Source of the DNA: a virus
DNA length: 64,000 bases
Strand: one strand, 5' to 3'
Virus record (IMG/VR): IMGVR_UViG_3300023198_001252
Coordinates: 1-64,000 of that record
The position numbers were made by a program, and so were the translations under genes. Within the stretch, counting starts at the first letter, position 1; every line of letters begins with the position of its first letter. The notes under the pieces were generated by a model. The model searched no databases, was not told the origin of the DNA, and saw nothing but the letters and a program-made list of their open reading frames with translations. This document shows, one piece after another, positions 1 through 7,523 of the stretch.

Positions 1-330
1 TGACACTCTGTTAATTCTTTCCAATAATATTTGTAATCGAAATTAATATTATACTCACAAATATAATTCTTTTGACACTCTGTTAATTCTTTCCAATAAT
101 ATTTGCAATCAAAATTAATATTATACATACAAACTAGATTTTTTTGATACCCTGTTAATTCTTTCCAATAATATTTGCAATCAAAATTAATATTATATCT
201 ACAAATATAATTCTTTTGATACTCAGTTAATTCTTTCCAATAATATGTATAGTCAAAATTAGTATTATACTCACAAATATAATCCTTTTGATACTCTGTC
301 AATCTATTCCAATGCTCTGTATAATTATCT
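1..330. repeat. 72-bp in-frame tandem repeats
   Basis: The motif TGACACTCTGTTAATTC (variants TGATACCC, TGATACTC) begins at 1, 73, 145, 217 and 289, an exact 72-nt period that keeps frame (24 codons). Neighbouring units are nearly identical, while the innermost unit (289 onward) is more diverged. The array continues beyond the left edge. Confidence 0.95.
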
Positions 331-635
331 GTAATATCAAAAAAATTATACACAATGATATTACTTAAAATAAATTCTTGTACTCTCACTTTATCACCAG
401 TAGTTTCAATAATTTCTATATCATTAGCTACATAACATTCATATATAATACAAATGTCATTAAAAAAACTCCTACAAGTATCTATAGACGTAAATAAATT
501 GAGCCCATAACTACAATCATTATTTTTATCATTATCTACTAATAATGATCTATATTTTTTATCTGTTTCATATTTAAAATTGTTTTGATAATTATTTAAT
601 TCTTTATTGTCAAAACATTTATAGAATGTTTTCAT
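1..635 (-). CDS. Repeat-containing phage protein, 3' end outside window
   Basis: The frame opens at an ATG with SD AGGAG and runs off the left edge after 211 codons. The N-terminal ~100 residues (MKTFYKCFDNKELNNYQ...) resemble the small phage domain called DUF7666 from memory; this assignment is weak. From about residue 115 the protein becomes a tandem 24-aa repeat built around YYWKELTEYQKNYIC, encoded by 72-bp DNA repeats. Tyr, Trp and Cys are frequent and regularly spaced, suggesting a repeat fold. Function unknown. A short second copy of the gene start lies near 2.5 kb. Confidence 0.75.
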   Translation of the reverse strand, partial: MKTFYKCFDNKELNNYQNNFKYETDKKYRSLLVDNDKNNDCSYGLNLFTSIDTCRSFFNDICIIYECYVANDIEIIETTGDKVRVQEFILSNIIVYNFFDITDNYTEHWNRLTEYQKDYICEYNTNFDYTYYWKELTEYQKNYICRYNINFDCKYYWKELTGYQKNLVCMYNINFDCKYYWKELTECQKNYICEYNINFDYKYYWKELTEC

Positions 636-651
636 TTTACTTCTCCTTATC

Positions 652-834
652 TTACACTTGTCTAAAATTATACACTTCTTCCTTTTTAAAAACCGTCTTC
701 CAACACGTACTACATAAAAGAGGAATTCTAAAAGGATTAGCACTAATAATAAAATCAGGTATCTTTTTCCTTCCTACATATTTTAATAAAATAGACATAC
801 TAGTTTTACATTTTGGGCAATCACATATTAACAT
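652..834 (-). CDS. Small zinc-ribbon-like protein
   Basis: A 60-aa protein starting MLICDCPKC with a second CSTC pair about 40 residues later, the usual spacing of a four-Cys zinc ribbon. The start at 834 is chosen because AAGGAG sits 7 nt upstream. An in-frame ATG at 858 lies directly after the helicase stop and has no SD. It follows the helicase gene and probably shares its transcript. Role unknown. Confidence 0.6.
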   Translation of the reverse strand: MLICDCPKCKTSMSILLKYVGRKKIPDFIISANPFRIPLLCSTCWKTVFKKEEVYNFRQV

Positions 835-858
835 TTTATATCTCCTTACAATTAACAT

Positions 859-2310
859 CTAATCTTCATCTATTTCTAATGGGTTATCTAGCCAATCTTG
901 ATAATTAGGAATATCGCTTTTCCAACGGCAATCAACAACCGGCCTACCTAATGCTAAACATTGCAGAATAACTATATCCTCATTAGAAAAATCATCATGC
1001 CTACCTTTTACAAGCATCCGCATTACTTGTCTATTCTCTTCCTCTTCAGTTCTTCTAAGATTTCCCCAATGACTTACATGTCCAAATTTTCTAATATCAT
1101 CAGATATGTGTTGTACATCAGCTTCCTCTATATTTGTTTTTCTATTCAATTGTGAAGCTGTACCCATTAATAAATTTCTTCGTTGTGCTATATTTTTACC
1201 GCCTAACCAAATTTCATTTAAAGCCTCCATTTTATCCCTGCTTGCACCTTTTACCCGATCTAATATATCAAAATAATCCACCAATACAACATCAGCATAA
1301 AAATCATCATAATAAGCTAAATTTTCTAATTTCCTATCTATATCCATAATAGTTCCACCATCAGTCGAAAAATCATATAATTTAAATTGGCCTGTTCTAG
1401 ATTGTCTTTGTACATGACTTTGTACTTTTACAATATTATTAATCTCCATTCCATTTTTTGCATTAGTTTTATATTTAATATTATTTTGTTTATCAAAATA
1501 CGGAATTTTAACAATAGTCTCTTTCTCTTGATAAGGTGTTTTTATTTCACCCATAAAAAATTGAAATATCCGCTTAAGCATTAATTTATCTTTCATTTCT
1601 TTCGTCCAGTAACAAACCTTCAAACCACAAAAAAGAGCTATAGTTGCAATATATACTAGCATCCATGTTTTACCTCTTTTTTGTGGTGCGCCTATTGCAA
1701 TTAGATCCCCCCGATATAGATCTTTCCATGCTTCACCCATTGCGCCAGGAAATTTAAATAACTTGTCTTTATCACTTGTTAATATATCAATAATCAGATC
1801 AGTATCTCGTAAAAGATCGATTCCGTCACCTGTTTCTTTTTGTATAGGTTTATATTTTGCAATATAATTTTCAGCCTCATCCACATCACCATCATTAATA
1901 GAAGCTTGTAAATGTTCTATCAATAATTCCACATTCCTTCTTTTAATATATTTTCGTGCACGGTCGAAAAAAAAATCTGTATTATAATGTTCAATATTAT
2001 TCAATTTTTTAAAATACTCATCAATTAAATGCTGTAAAACATCTTCAATATTTTTAATATCTTCTTTATTTCGTAATTCTGTTTTCTTTGTATCAAAAAT
2101 ATCTAATATATGCTGCTGGGGGGATTTATTATACTTTTTATAATATGTAAAACACCATTTTATTAATTGTCTATAATATGGGGATTTTATTACTTGCATA
2201 TTTTTTAAAAGTTTTTCAATAGCAGAAATATAGGGATCACTAATTATTACACCTATTATTATCTCTTTTTCTGTTTCTAATTTTGTTCTTTTTATTTGAT
2301 AAGAAACCAC
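859..2310 (-). CDS. DnaB-like replicative helicase
   Basis: A 483-aa protein with the RecA-type core of phage replicative helicases. Walker A is GAPQKRGKT (residues 207-215). Walker B is the hydrophobic strand VVLVDYFDIL, followed by an arginine-rich sensor region (AQRRNLLMGTASQLNR). The first ~110 residues match the helical N-terminal domain of DnaB proteins. It would unwind the replication fork as a hexamer and partner the primase at 14.8 kb. The start is GTG; AAGGAGG lies 4 nt upstream, and the overlapping ATG two codons earlier is out of frame. Confidence 0.9.
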   Translation of the reverse strand: MVSYQIKRTKLETEKEIIIGVIISDPYISAIEKLLKNMQVIKSPYYRQLIKWCFTYYKKYNKSPQQHILDIFDTKKTELRNKEDIKNIEDVLQHLIDEYFKKLNNIEHYNTDFFFDRARKYIKRRNVELLIEHLQASINDGDVDEAENYIAKYKPIQKETGDGIDLLRDTDLIIDILTSDKDKLFKFPGAMGEAWKDLYRGDLIAIGAPQKRGKTWMLVYIATIALFCGLKVCYWTKEMKDKLMLKRIFQFFMGEIKTPYQEKETIVKIPYFDKQNNIKYKTNAKNGMEINNIVKVQSHVQRQSRTGQFKLYDFSTDGGTIMDIDRKLENLAYYDDFYADVVLVDYFDILDRVKGASRDKMEALNEIWLGGKNIAQRRNLLMGTASQLNRKTNIEEADVQHISDDIRKFGHVSHWGNLRRTEEEENRQVMRMLVKGRHDDFSNEDIVILQCLALGRPVVDCRWKSDIPNYQDWLDNPLEIDED

Positions 2311-2357
2311 TCATCCTCCTTATTTTTTGTACTGTTTTCTATTAGAGTCTTTTATTT

Positions 2358-2532
2358 TTAGAATTTTATTTTATCTATAGCTTTTTCTAAACTATGTAAT
2401 AACCATCTATCCTTGTTTAAGAAGTCCTTTAAACCTTTCTTTATTTTATTAGTATTTGCTTTTTTTGATAGACTAATTGTTTTGATAATTATTTAATTCT
2501 TTATTGTTAAAACTTTTATAAAATGTTTTCAT
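2358..2532 (-). pseudogene. Truncated duplicate of the gene at 1-635
   Basis: The SD and first ~17 codons (MKTFYKSFNNKELNNYQ) nearly duplicate the start of the left-edge gene, then hit a stop. In another frame the sequence continues as a ~40-residue lysine-rich tail (GLKDFLNKDRWLLHSLEKAI) ending at 2358. This looks like an internally deleted, frameshifted paralog. Sequence similarity to the first gene ends abruptly after the QNN codons. Confidence 0.6.
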
Positions 2533-2591
2533 TTTACTTCTCCTTAATTTATTATAAGTACATAATAACTATAGTATTCATATATATATTT

Positions 2592-2738
2592 CTATTTTAA
2601 ACATTTAAACACCTCTTGAAATTGCTTACAATTACTAGTCGGTTCATTCGTACACTCATTACAAAGATCAGTACATTTTATATTTTTACACTGAATACAT
2701 TGGCAAAAAACGCAAAAAACATCTAATAAAATACCCAT
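2592..2738 (-). CDS. Cys-rich microprotein
   Basis: A 48-aa ORF (MGILLDVFCVFCQCIQCKN...) preceded by AGGGGTGG. It has nine cysteines, several as CxxC or CxC pairs, implying metal binding. No family recognised. It is one of several small Cys-rich proteins in this genome (see 59942-60233). Confidence 0.5.
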   Translation of the reverse strand: MGILLDVFCVFCQCIQCKNIKCTDLCNECTNEPTSNCKQFQEVFKCLK

Positions 2739-2783
2739 TATAATCCCACCCCTAACATTTTTCATATTATTTTAGTAAAAACA

Positions 2784-2960
2784 TTATTTAAGTTTCTTTG
2801 CTTCACAAATAGCTTCAATATAAGCTCCTTCCAATGTCCTAAATACCTCATTGTTAGCAAGCGCATTATAAAAAACAAACCAAAATAAATCTTCAAGTTT
2901 GTAATTAACATAATCTTCCATATTATCTATAACCCACTCATATATTTTATCATATTTAAT
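2784..2960 (-). CDS. Small acidic helical protein, probable AUU start
   Basis: The reading frame gives a plausible 58-aa amphipathic protein (KYDKIYEWVIDNMEDYVNYK...FRTLEGAYIEAICEAKKLK). Its only ATG (2921) has no SD and would lose 13 coherent residues. An ATT at 2960 sits 6 nt after AAGGA, the same arrangement as the KilA-N gene at 56.9 kb, so AUU initiation is proposed. Function unknown. Confidence 0.45.
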   Translation of the reverse strand: MKYDKIYEWVIDNMEDYVNYKLEDLFWFVFYNALANNEVFRTLEGAYIEAICEAKKLK

Positions 2961-2995
2961 ATTTTTTCCTTATATCCAGTATAATATTCAAAATA

Positions 2996-3265
2996 TCAAT
3001 CTCTAATTTCCTCATCCAACATACAATTAAGTGTATTTTTAATTAATTTGCTACTATAAATTAAAGGATTTAAATAGGCATCGTAGATTTCCCAGTTATC
3101 ATTAAGATTACACCCTATATTTATTATACCATTCCAAACATTGTCATAATTAGTCCATATTTTTTCTTTGTTATCATTATAATAGATAAATTCGTGTTTA
3201 GGCCAGTCCACATGCCTTATCTTATTTCCAGAAAATAATTCTTTAAAAGCTTCTTTTTTATCCAT
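2996..3265 (-). CDS. DUF2829/Tad2-like small protein (tentative)
   Basis: An 89-aa protein with the pattern KEAFKELFSGNKIRHVDWP ... EFIYY ... DNWEIYD. This resembles the short phage family built on EAL..GKKVRRxxWP and a terminal DWE motif (DUF2829, which includes the Thoeris inhibitor Tad2). The match is from motif memory only, and the protein is at the short end. If correct it could bind a nucleotide signal. It is the last gene of the 3.0-4.6 kb operon. Confidence 0.4.
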   Translation of the reverse strand: MDKKEAFKELFSGNKIRHVDWPKHEFIYYNDNKEKIWTNYDNVWNGIINIGCNLNDNWEIYDAYLNPLIYSSKLIKNTLNCMLDEEIRD

Positions 3266-3276
3266 TTAAAAACCCC

Positions 3277-3543
3277 TTAGTTTTCTTGTTCAATATAGTT
3301 GCTGTATGCTTGATCAATTTCTTCTTTAAAATCCTTATCCGTAGCATACTTTTTTTGAAAAGCAATTAAAGAAAAAACATGCTGCTCTTTTTGTGTAACA
3401 GCAAAAGTAGTATCTCTATATACACCCTTATAGAATTTTTCTTTACCCATTCCTTTTTCCAAAAAATAAAAATATTTCCACATAGTTTCCTGTACTATAT
3501 TAGCTTGTGTTGCATAATTAATAGCTTTTTCTATCTTGCCCAT
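3277..3543 (-). CDS. Hypothetical protein, 88 aa
   Basis: Soluble, mostly helical and charged (MGKIEKAINYATQANIVQETM...). It has a good SD and lies between the wHTH membrane gene and the DUF2829-like gene with short gaps, so it is probably co-transcribed from the promoter at 4618-4646. No family recognised. Confidence 0.65.
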   Translation of the reverse strand: MGKIEKAINYATQANIVQETMWKYFYFLEKGMGKEKFYKGVYRDTTFAVTQKEQHVFSLIAFQKKYATDKDFKEEIDQAYSNYIEQEN

Positions 3544-3554
3544 TTAAAAACTCC

Positions 3555-4562
3555 TTAGTTTCTCTTTTTCTCTTGTAAAAATATAACTAATGCAAAAGAT
3601 AAAGGCGCAATAATATCGATAAATACTGCTGGAAATAATTGACTAAAAAATTGAAATAACTCACTATCTACCCAAGTGAAAATAGAAGCAATCCAGAGAT
3701 AAAAAGATTTAGGCTTATTATTTTTTTCAGTACTAACCCTATTATCCTTTAACATATTTTCAATCTTTGTTATAATCTCTTTTCTCTTTTCTCCTTCTAT
3801 TTTAATAGATTCATTTTTTAAATAAATTCTATAATTAGTATCTTTATATTGTTTACTAGAATCTTCATAACCTTTTAAAAAAGCCATTAAAACATTACGC
3901 TCTTCTCTAAGATTTGCAATTTCTATATTAATCTCAGTAACTTCTTTTTCCCAAAGTCCTAACAAGTTAGTATTATTAGTGTTTTCTTTATTCTCTTCAA
4001 TTACTAAAGCTGTATTAACTAATTTCTTTTCATATTGCCCTACCATTGTACAATACATAGAATACCCTGCAACAATTATCCATAATATAGAAAAAATAAT
4101 AACTAAAATATACTGTTTTCGTTTCTTAAAAATTATAATCATTTCAAAAGCAATTACCGAAAATAAACCAAAAGCAATAGATAATAGTAAAGATGATGTT
4201 TTTGTATATATTGTGCTTAAATGATTGTAGCTTAATTTTATTGATAAATAAGTAGTTAGTATACCAACTATAAAAATAATTATAGTAAAAATACTAACAA
4301 GGCCTACGCTCATAGTAGTATTACCAATACTAAAAGATAAAGATTCTTTAGATGCTTTTCCTAAATATTTCCATTTTTTACCTTCTTGTTTAATGTAATC
4401 GGCCTGTATAAGTTCATGTACAATTTTTCTAGTAGTGTGCTCATCAAAATCAAATTCCTGCATAACAGTTTTCCAACGAGGAAAACGATCTGTTTTTTTT
4501 ACTCTTGTTGCTATAAAATTATTTACCTTGTGTGTATTTCTTGTTAATTTTTCCTTTCGCAT
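3555..4562 (-). CDS. Membrane protein with N-terminal winged-helix domain
   Basis: A 335-aa protein. Residues ~1-70 form a winged helix-turn-helix (FPRWKTVMQEFDFDEHTTRK followed by a wing ending GKKWKYLGK). Three hydrophobic segments follow (e.g. VSIFTIIIFIVGILTTYLS), then a long charged coiled coil, then a fourth hydrophobic segment before EKKRN. Start at 4562 is chosen because AAGGGG precedes it; the longer ATG at 4595 has no SD. The gene is preceded by a consensus promoter and a palindromic operator-like site, so it may bind its own promoter from the membrane. Family unknown. Confidence 0.75.
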   Translation of the reverse strand: MRKEKLTRNTHKVNNFIATRVKKTDRFPRWKTVMQEFDFDEHTTRKIVHELIQADYIKQEGKKWKYLGKASKESLSFSIGNTTMSVGLVSIFTIIIFIVGILTTYLSIKLSYNHLSTIYTKTSSLLLSIAFGLFSVIAFEMIIIFKKRKQYILVIIFSILWIIVAGYSMYCTMVGQYEKKLVNTALVIEENKENTNNTNLLGLWEKEVTEINIEIANLREERNVLMAFLKGYEDSSKQYKDTNYRIYLKNESIKIEGEKRKEIITKIENMLKDNRVSTEKNNKPKSFYLWIASIFTWVDSELFQFFSQLFPAVFIDIIAPLSFALVIFLQEKKRN

Positions 4563-4592
4563 ATTAACCCCTTGTTCTATTTCTGTACTTAA

Positions 4593-4612
4593 CATATTTT
4601 AAAATACGTATG
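4593..4612 (-). promoter_or_regulatory. Operator-like palindrome downstream of -10
   Basis: CATACGTATTTTAAAATATG is an imperfect palindrome directly after the -10 box of the wHTH gene promoter. A perfect 26-bp version lies at the same distance from the promoter at 41718. Its position over the start site suggests repressor binding. Confidence 0.55.
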
Positions 4613-4617
4613 ATAAT

Positions 4618-4646
4618 ATAATAATACATTAAAAGTAAAAAGTCAA
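4618..4646 (-). promoter_or_regulatory. Promoter for the 3.0-4.6 kb operon
   Basis: TTGACT (4646-4641), 17-bp spacer, TATTAT (4623-4618). It matches the recurrent phage promoter consensus and is preceded by the usual A/T-rich upstream tract. Confidence 0.75.
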
Positions 4647-4666
4647 GTGTTTTTTTAAAATACTTT

Positions 4667-4954
4667 CTATTCCTTAGATACTCTTTCCCCTATAGAAAAT
4701 TTATCAGTACTATCAATAATATAATTAGGCGTTTCACTTCCATTTTCTTTTTTCCATTCATAAGCCTGATCCCGCCATGCAACCTTCTCTTCGTTTACTA
4801 ATTTATTATTTTTTTCTAATGTTTCTATTTTTTTTCTCATTTCTCTATTATCCACCTCAGCTATAGCAAGACTACTATCTATTAACATAAATATATTTTT
4901 TAAAGTATAAGATTCAAAATCTATATCCTCTAATTTTATTTTTTTATTCTTCAT
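4667..4954 (-). CDS. Hypothetical coiled-coil protein, 95 aa
   Basis: Charged and helical in the middle (NREMRKKIETLEKNNKLVNE), ending SIGERVSKE. Its start overlaps the stop of the upstream gene by 11 nt, so translation is probably coupled. Last gene of the 4.7-5.8 kb cluster. Function unknown. Confidence 0.65.
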   Translation of the reverse strand: MKNKKIKLEDIDFESYTLKNIFMLIDSSLAIAEVDNREMRKKIETLEKNNKLVNEEKVAWRDQAYEWKKENGSETPNYIIDSTDKFSIGERVSKE

Positions 4955-5381
4955 TATGTACTCCTTTATCTTCCAATGTAATTAATTCTTTTTCGATATC
5001 TGCTAATTTTGTATTATATATTTTAGTATACTCTTGTTTTTGTTTTATCATTTGTAGCTTTTCTTTTTCTAGGTGGCTTTTCTTTTTATTAATATAAGAA
5101 ATTTTAAATTTTTGCATTCCAAAAAGTAAAAAATTTAATAGTAACTTTAAAAAAATATCCTTTTCATGGTTGTTCTTATCTGATTCAATTATCAAATCAT
5201 GATATATTTTTTCCTTTTCACATAATAACAGATTATCAATATCTTTTACAAAAAAGAAAAAATTATATTTAATAATTGTGATTTTAATAGCTTCAATATT
5301 GTCTGCTGTATAACTTTTTCTAAAATATTCCACTAATTTCAATATTTCATTTTGTGATTTTTCTATACCTTCTTTTGTCAT
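4944..5381 (-). CDS. Hypothetical coiled-coil protein, 145 aa
   Basis: Mostly helical, with an aromatic segment (KYNFFFFVKDIDNLLL) and a C-terminal coiled coil rich in Lys/Glu (KEKLQMIKQKQEYTKIYNTK). Starts in an ATGA overlap with the gene upstream. Part of a coupled run of small genes (5804 to 4667). No family recognised. Confidence 0.65.
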   Translation of the reverse strand: MTKEGIEKSQNEILKLVEYFRKSYTADNIEAIKITIIKYNFFFFVKDIDNLLLCEKEKIYHDLIIESDKNNHEKDIFLKLLLNFLLFGMQKFKISYINKKKSHLEKEKLQMIKQKQEYTKIYNTKLADIEKELITLEDKGVHNEE

Positions 5382-5548
5382 CTATTTTCTCCTATTTTGT
5401 CATTTATACGTTTCTGCATTGTACTACCTATTTTATAAAAATCAGCAATTGAGCCAGTTAGTAACTTTTCTATATTATTCATCCCTAAACCTTCACAGAA
5501 AGCTTCTAATTTTGACTTATAAAAATATTCTATTGTCCTATTGCTCAT
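5378..5548 (-). CDS. Hypothetical protein, 56 aa
   Basis: Start MSNRTIEYFYKSK at 5548 is chosen because GGAG lies 6 nt upstream. The frame is open further, but that part overlaps the previous gene without an SD. It overlaps the upstream stop by 11 nt and the downstream start by ATGA. Unknown function. Confidence 0.55.
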   Translation of the reverse strand: MSNRTIEYFYKSKLEAFCEGLGMNNIEKLLTGSIADFYKIGSTMQKRINDKIGENR

Positions 5549-5804
5549 TATCATCTCCATATTCTGTATTAAAAATATGCTGTATAGTTTCATAATTTAA
5601 CTTTGCAAAGCTTTTTAAATAAAGTAAACCCTCTTTTGTATTAGCCTCTATAGCTTTAATAATATCGTTTGTTGAATATGAATAAACACTACATACAAAA
5701 CTAATATCATCTAAACTGCCTTTACATTGCTCTATTATTATAGATATTACAAGTTTCTTAAATCCTTTAACTATAGGTAAATCACAAGCCTCTTTTTTAT
5801 CCAT
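5538..5804 (-). CDS. Hypothetical protein, 88 aa
   Basis: Starts MDKKEACDLPIVKGFKK after AGGAG and is predicted helical and acidic. First full-size gene after the promoter at 5884-5912, and translationally coupled to the next three genes. The MDKKEA start is shared with the gene at 2996, but the rest is dissimilar. Confidence 0.65.
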   Translation of the reverse strand: MDKKEACDLPIVKGFKKLVISIIIEQCKGSLDDISFVCSVYSYSTNDIIKAIEANTKEGLLYLKSFAKLNYETIQHIFNTEYGDDNEQ

Positions 5805-5816
5805 AAATAACTCCTA

Positions 5817-5864
5817 TTATTTCCAATAACAATAAATACAACCATGATCACAAATTTTAAACAT
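5817..5864 (-). CDS. Leader microprotein MFKICDHGCIYCYWK
   Basis: A 15-codon ORF with an excellent SD (AAGGAG, 7 nt before ATG) about 20 nt after the expected transcription start of the promoter at 5884-5912. It has three cysteines, a His and a Trp. It may be a leader peptide or a tiny metal-binding protein. Confidence 0.4.
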   Translation of the reverse strand: MFKICDHGCIYCYWK

Positions 5865-5883
5865 AATTTAACTCCTTAAAATA

Positions 5884-5912
5884 ATAATACTTTTTATAAA
5901 GTAATTAGTCAA
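5884..5912 (-). promoter_or_regulatory. Promoter for the 4.7-5.9 kb operon
   Basis: TTGACT (5912-5907), 17-bp spacer, TATTAT (5889-5884), matching the phage consensus. It lies just after the stop of the gene at 5925. Confidence 0.75.
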
Positions 5913-5924
5913 GTATTATTTTAA

Positions 5925-6284
5925 TTATATTTTTAAATCTTCAATTTCTAGATCTTCAATATCCACTATTTTATGACAATCTAAATTTTTTAAAATATTT
6001 TCTATTTCCTCTTGCTCCTGTCTGCTCACAAATTGCATTCCTATATTTTTAGGATTATAATGTCCTCTATCTTTTAATACATTTTCAACTTCTTCTTGAT
6101 CTTCATCGTCTATAGAAGAAAAATATAAAGCTTTAAAAAATTGTAATTCTTTTTCTAACCACTGTTCTCTTCTTTCTTTTTCTTTTAAAATAGAATACTT
6201 ATTTCTTTCTTTTTCTTTATGGTAAAAATCAGCAAACAAAACCCCACCTACACCGAATAAAAACATAACAACTATAAAAAACAT
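5925..6284 (-). CDS. Membrane-anchored acidic protein, 119 aa
   Basis: One N-terminal transmembrane helix (MFFIVVMFLFGVGGVLFADF), then a charged helical domain with repeated acidic runs (DDEDQEEVENVLKDRG, QEQEEIENILKNL) and a C-terminal DIEDLEIEDL repeat. It is last in a set of four consecutive small membrane-anchored genes (7403 to 5925). Function unknown. Confidence 0.65.
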   Translation of the reverse strand: MFFIVVMFLFGVGGVLFADFYHKEKERNKYSILKEKERREQWLEKELQFFKALYFSSIDDEDQEEVENVLKDRGHYNPKNIGMQFVSRQEQEEIENILKNLDCHKIVDIEDLEIEDLKI

Positions 6285-6288
6285 TCAA

Positions 6289-6639
6289 TCACCGCCTTAA
6301 ATTTATACATTTTTCAATTTCCTTATCTGATAATTCATTTTTTTTATTTATTATTTTTAATTGTAATTGCCAATACTTTAACCCTACTAACCCATACATA
6401 TACATACAAAACGCATGTATACCTACACAAACAGTAAACCAGGATAGAAAAAAAACAATAATATTAAGTACTTTATAATTTATTATAAAATCAGTATTAG
6501 CAATAATATCCTTTAAAAAACCTTCTTTAGCTTTTGCACTGATATAAAACCACCATATATTATACAACAGCAATGCTAATATCCCACCAATAGTATAAAA
6601 TAGAATGATATAATTAGCTATAACAATTAAATTAGACAT
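6289..6639 (-). CDS. Small multi-pass membrane protein, 116 aa
   Basis: Start MSNLIVIANY at 6639 is supported by AAGGGGGG 7 nt upstream; the longer ATG is not. Three hydrophobic segments span residues ~5-35, ~58-72 and ~75-95. It sits 4 nt upstream of the next gene. No family recognised. Confidence 0.65.
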   Translation of the reverse strand: MSNLIVIANYIILFYTIGGILALLLYNIWWFYISAKAKEGFLKDIIANTDFIINYKVLNIIVFFLSWFTVCVGIHAFCMYMYGLVGLKYWQLQLKIINKKNELSDKEIEKCINLRR

Positions 6640-6674
6640 ATTAATACCCCCCTTAAATATTTGTAAAAGCATAT

Positions 6675-6974
6675 TCAATTTTTAAATCTATTATCTACTT
6701 TTATATTCTTAATAAATGTTTCAATATCATTAACAGTATCACTGTCTTTATCCATAATACTGTCATAAACTGTAAAACCTGTAGAAAAATGCCGTTCTTT
6801 TATTTCTTCTAATATTTCTATTTTTTCTGATAACAATTTAATAAATTCATCCCTTTTCTGTATTTCTTCTTTTTGCCCTACTCCTATTTTAAATACATCA
6901 ATAATTTTAACAATAATTTTAACGGTATCAATTATAATAGATAAACAGAGCAAAACAATAATCATATAAAGCAT
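6675..6974 (-). CDS. Membrane-anchored coiled-coil protein, 99 aa
   Basis: N-terminal transmembrane segment (MLYMIIVLLCLSIIIDTV), then a lysine/glutamate-rich helix and a short tail. SD AAGGAGG is 7 nt before the ATG. The topology resembles its neighbours at 6987 and 5925, suggesting a membrane complex or divergent duplicates. Confidence 0.65.
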   Translation of the reverse strand: MLYMIIVLLCLSIIIDTVKIIVKIIDVFKIGVGQKEEIQKRDEFIKLLSEKIEILEEIKERHFSTGFTVYDSIMDKDSDTVNDIETFIKNIKVDNRFKN

Positions 6975-6986
6975 ATTAATACCTCC

Positions 6987-7403
6987 TTAAATACATATAA
7001 TATCTATAGAATCCTCTTCTACTTCTTTCACATAATCAAATTTTGTATCTCTTTGTGATTCAGGAATATAAGTAGACATATCACATCTTAATACATCATT
7101 AACTTTTTTCATATCTATTTCATCTATTTTTATACCTGAATCTTTAAAAATTAGCTCATGGTATTTTATTAAATCTTTAGCTTTTATACCATGATTTTGA
7201 AAAGATATATTACCAGCATCTATTTCATCCTTAAATTCCATATCTATTCCATAATCAACACCTTCATCTTTTAACCTTTTTAATAATTGATTAATTATCC
7301 CATTTCTTTTTTCTACTTCTTTCATTAGCTTATTCCAACTAATTTTATTAGTATTAAAAATATAAACTAAAACAACTAAAAATATAATATTTATAATAAG
7401 CAT
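6987..7403 (-). CDS. Membrane-anchored protein, 138 aa
   Basis: A single N-terminal transmembrane helix (MLIINIIFLVVLVYIF) followed by a soluble domain with no recognised motif (IDEIDMKKVNDVLRCDMSTY). It is the first gene of the membrane-protein operon, behind a promoter overlapping a palindrome. Confidence 0.65.
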   Translation of the reverse strand: MLIINIIFLVVLVYIFNTNKISWNKLMKEVEKRNGIINQLLKRLKDEGVDYGIDMEFKDEIDAGNISFQNHGIKAKDLIKYHELIFKDSGIKIDEIDMKKVNDVLRCDMSTYIPESQRDTKFDYVKEVEEDSIDIICI

Positions 7404-7424
7404 AAATAACCACCCTCTTTACAT

Positions 7425-7456
7425 TTTATATTTAAATTGATACGCTATATCAATTT
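7425..7456 (-). promoter_or_regulatory. Promoter overlapped by a 9-bp inverted repeat
   Basis: AAATTGATA and TATCAATTT form a perfect inverted repeat around CGCTA (7434-7456). On the minus strand the repeat contains TTGATA (7453-7448), 17 bp before TATAAA (7430-7425). A palindrome covering the -35 box suggests an operator for the operon starting at 7403. Confidence 0.5.
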
Positions 7457-7523
7457 ATTATATTTGTTTAACTTTGCCCTGTTTTTAAGCGTCTAAGAAC
7501 AAGTCTATATTCTATTGTTATTT

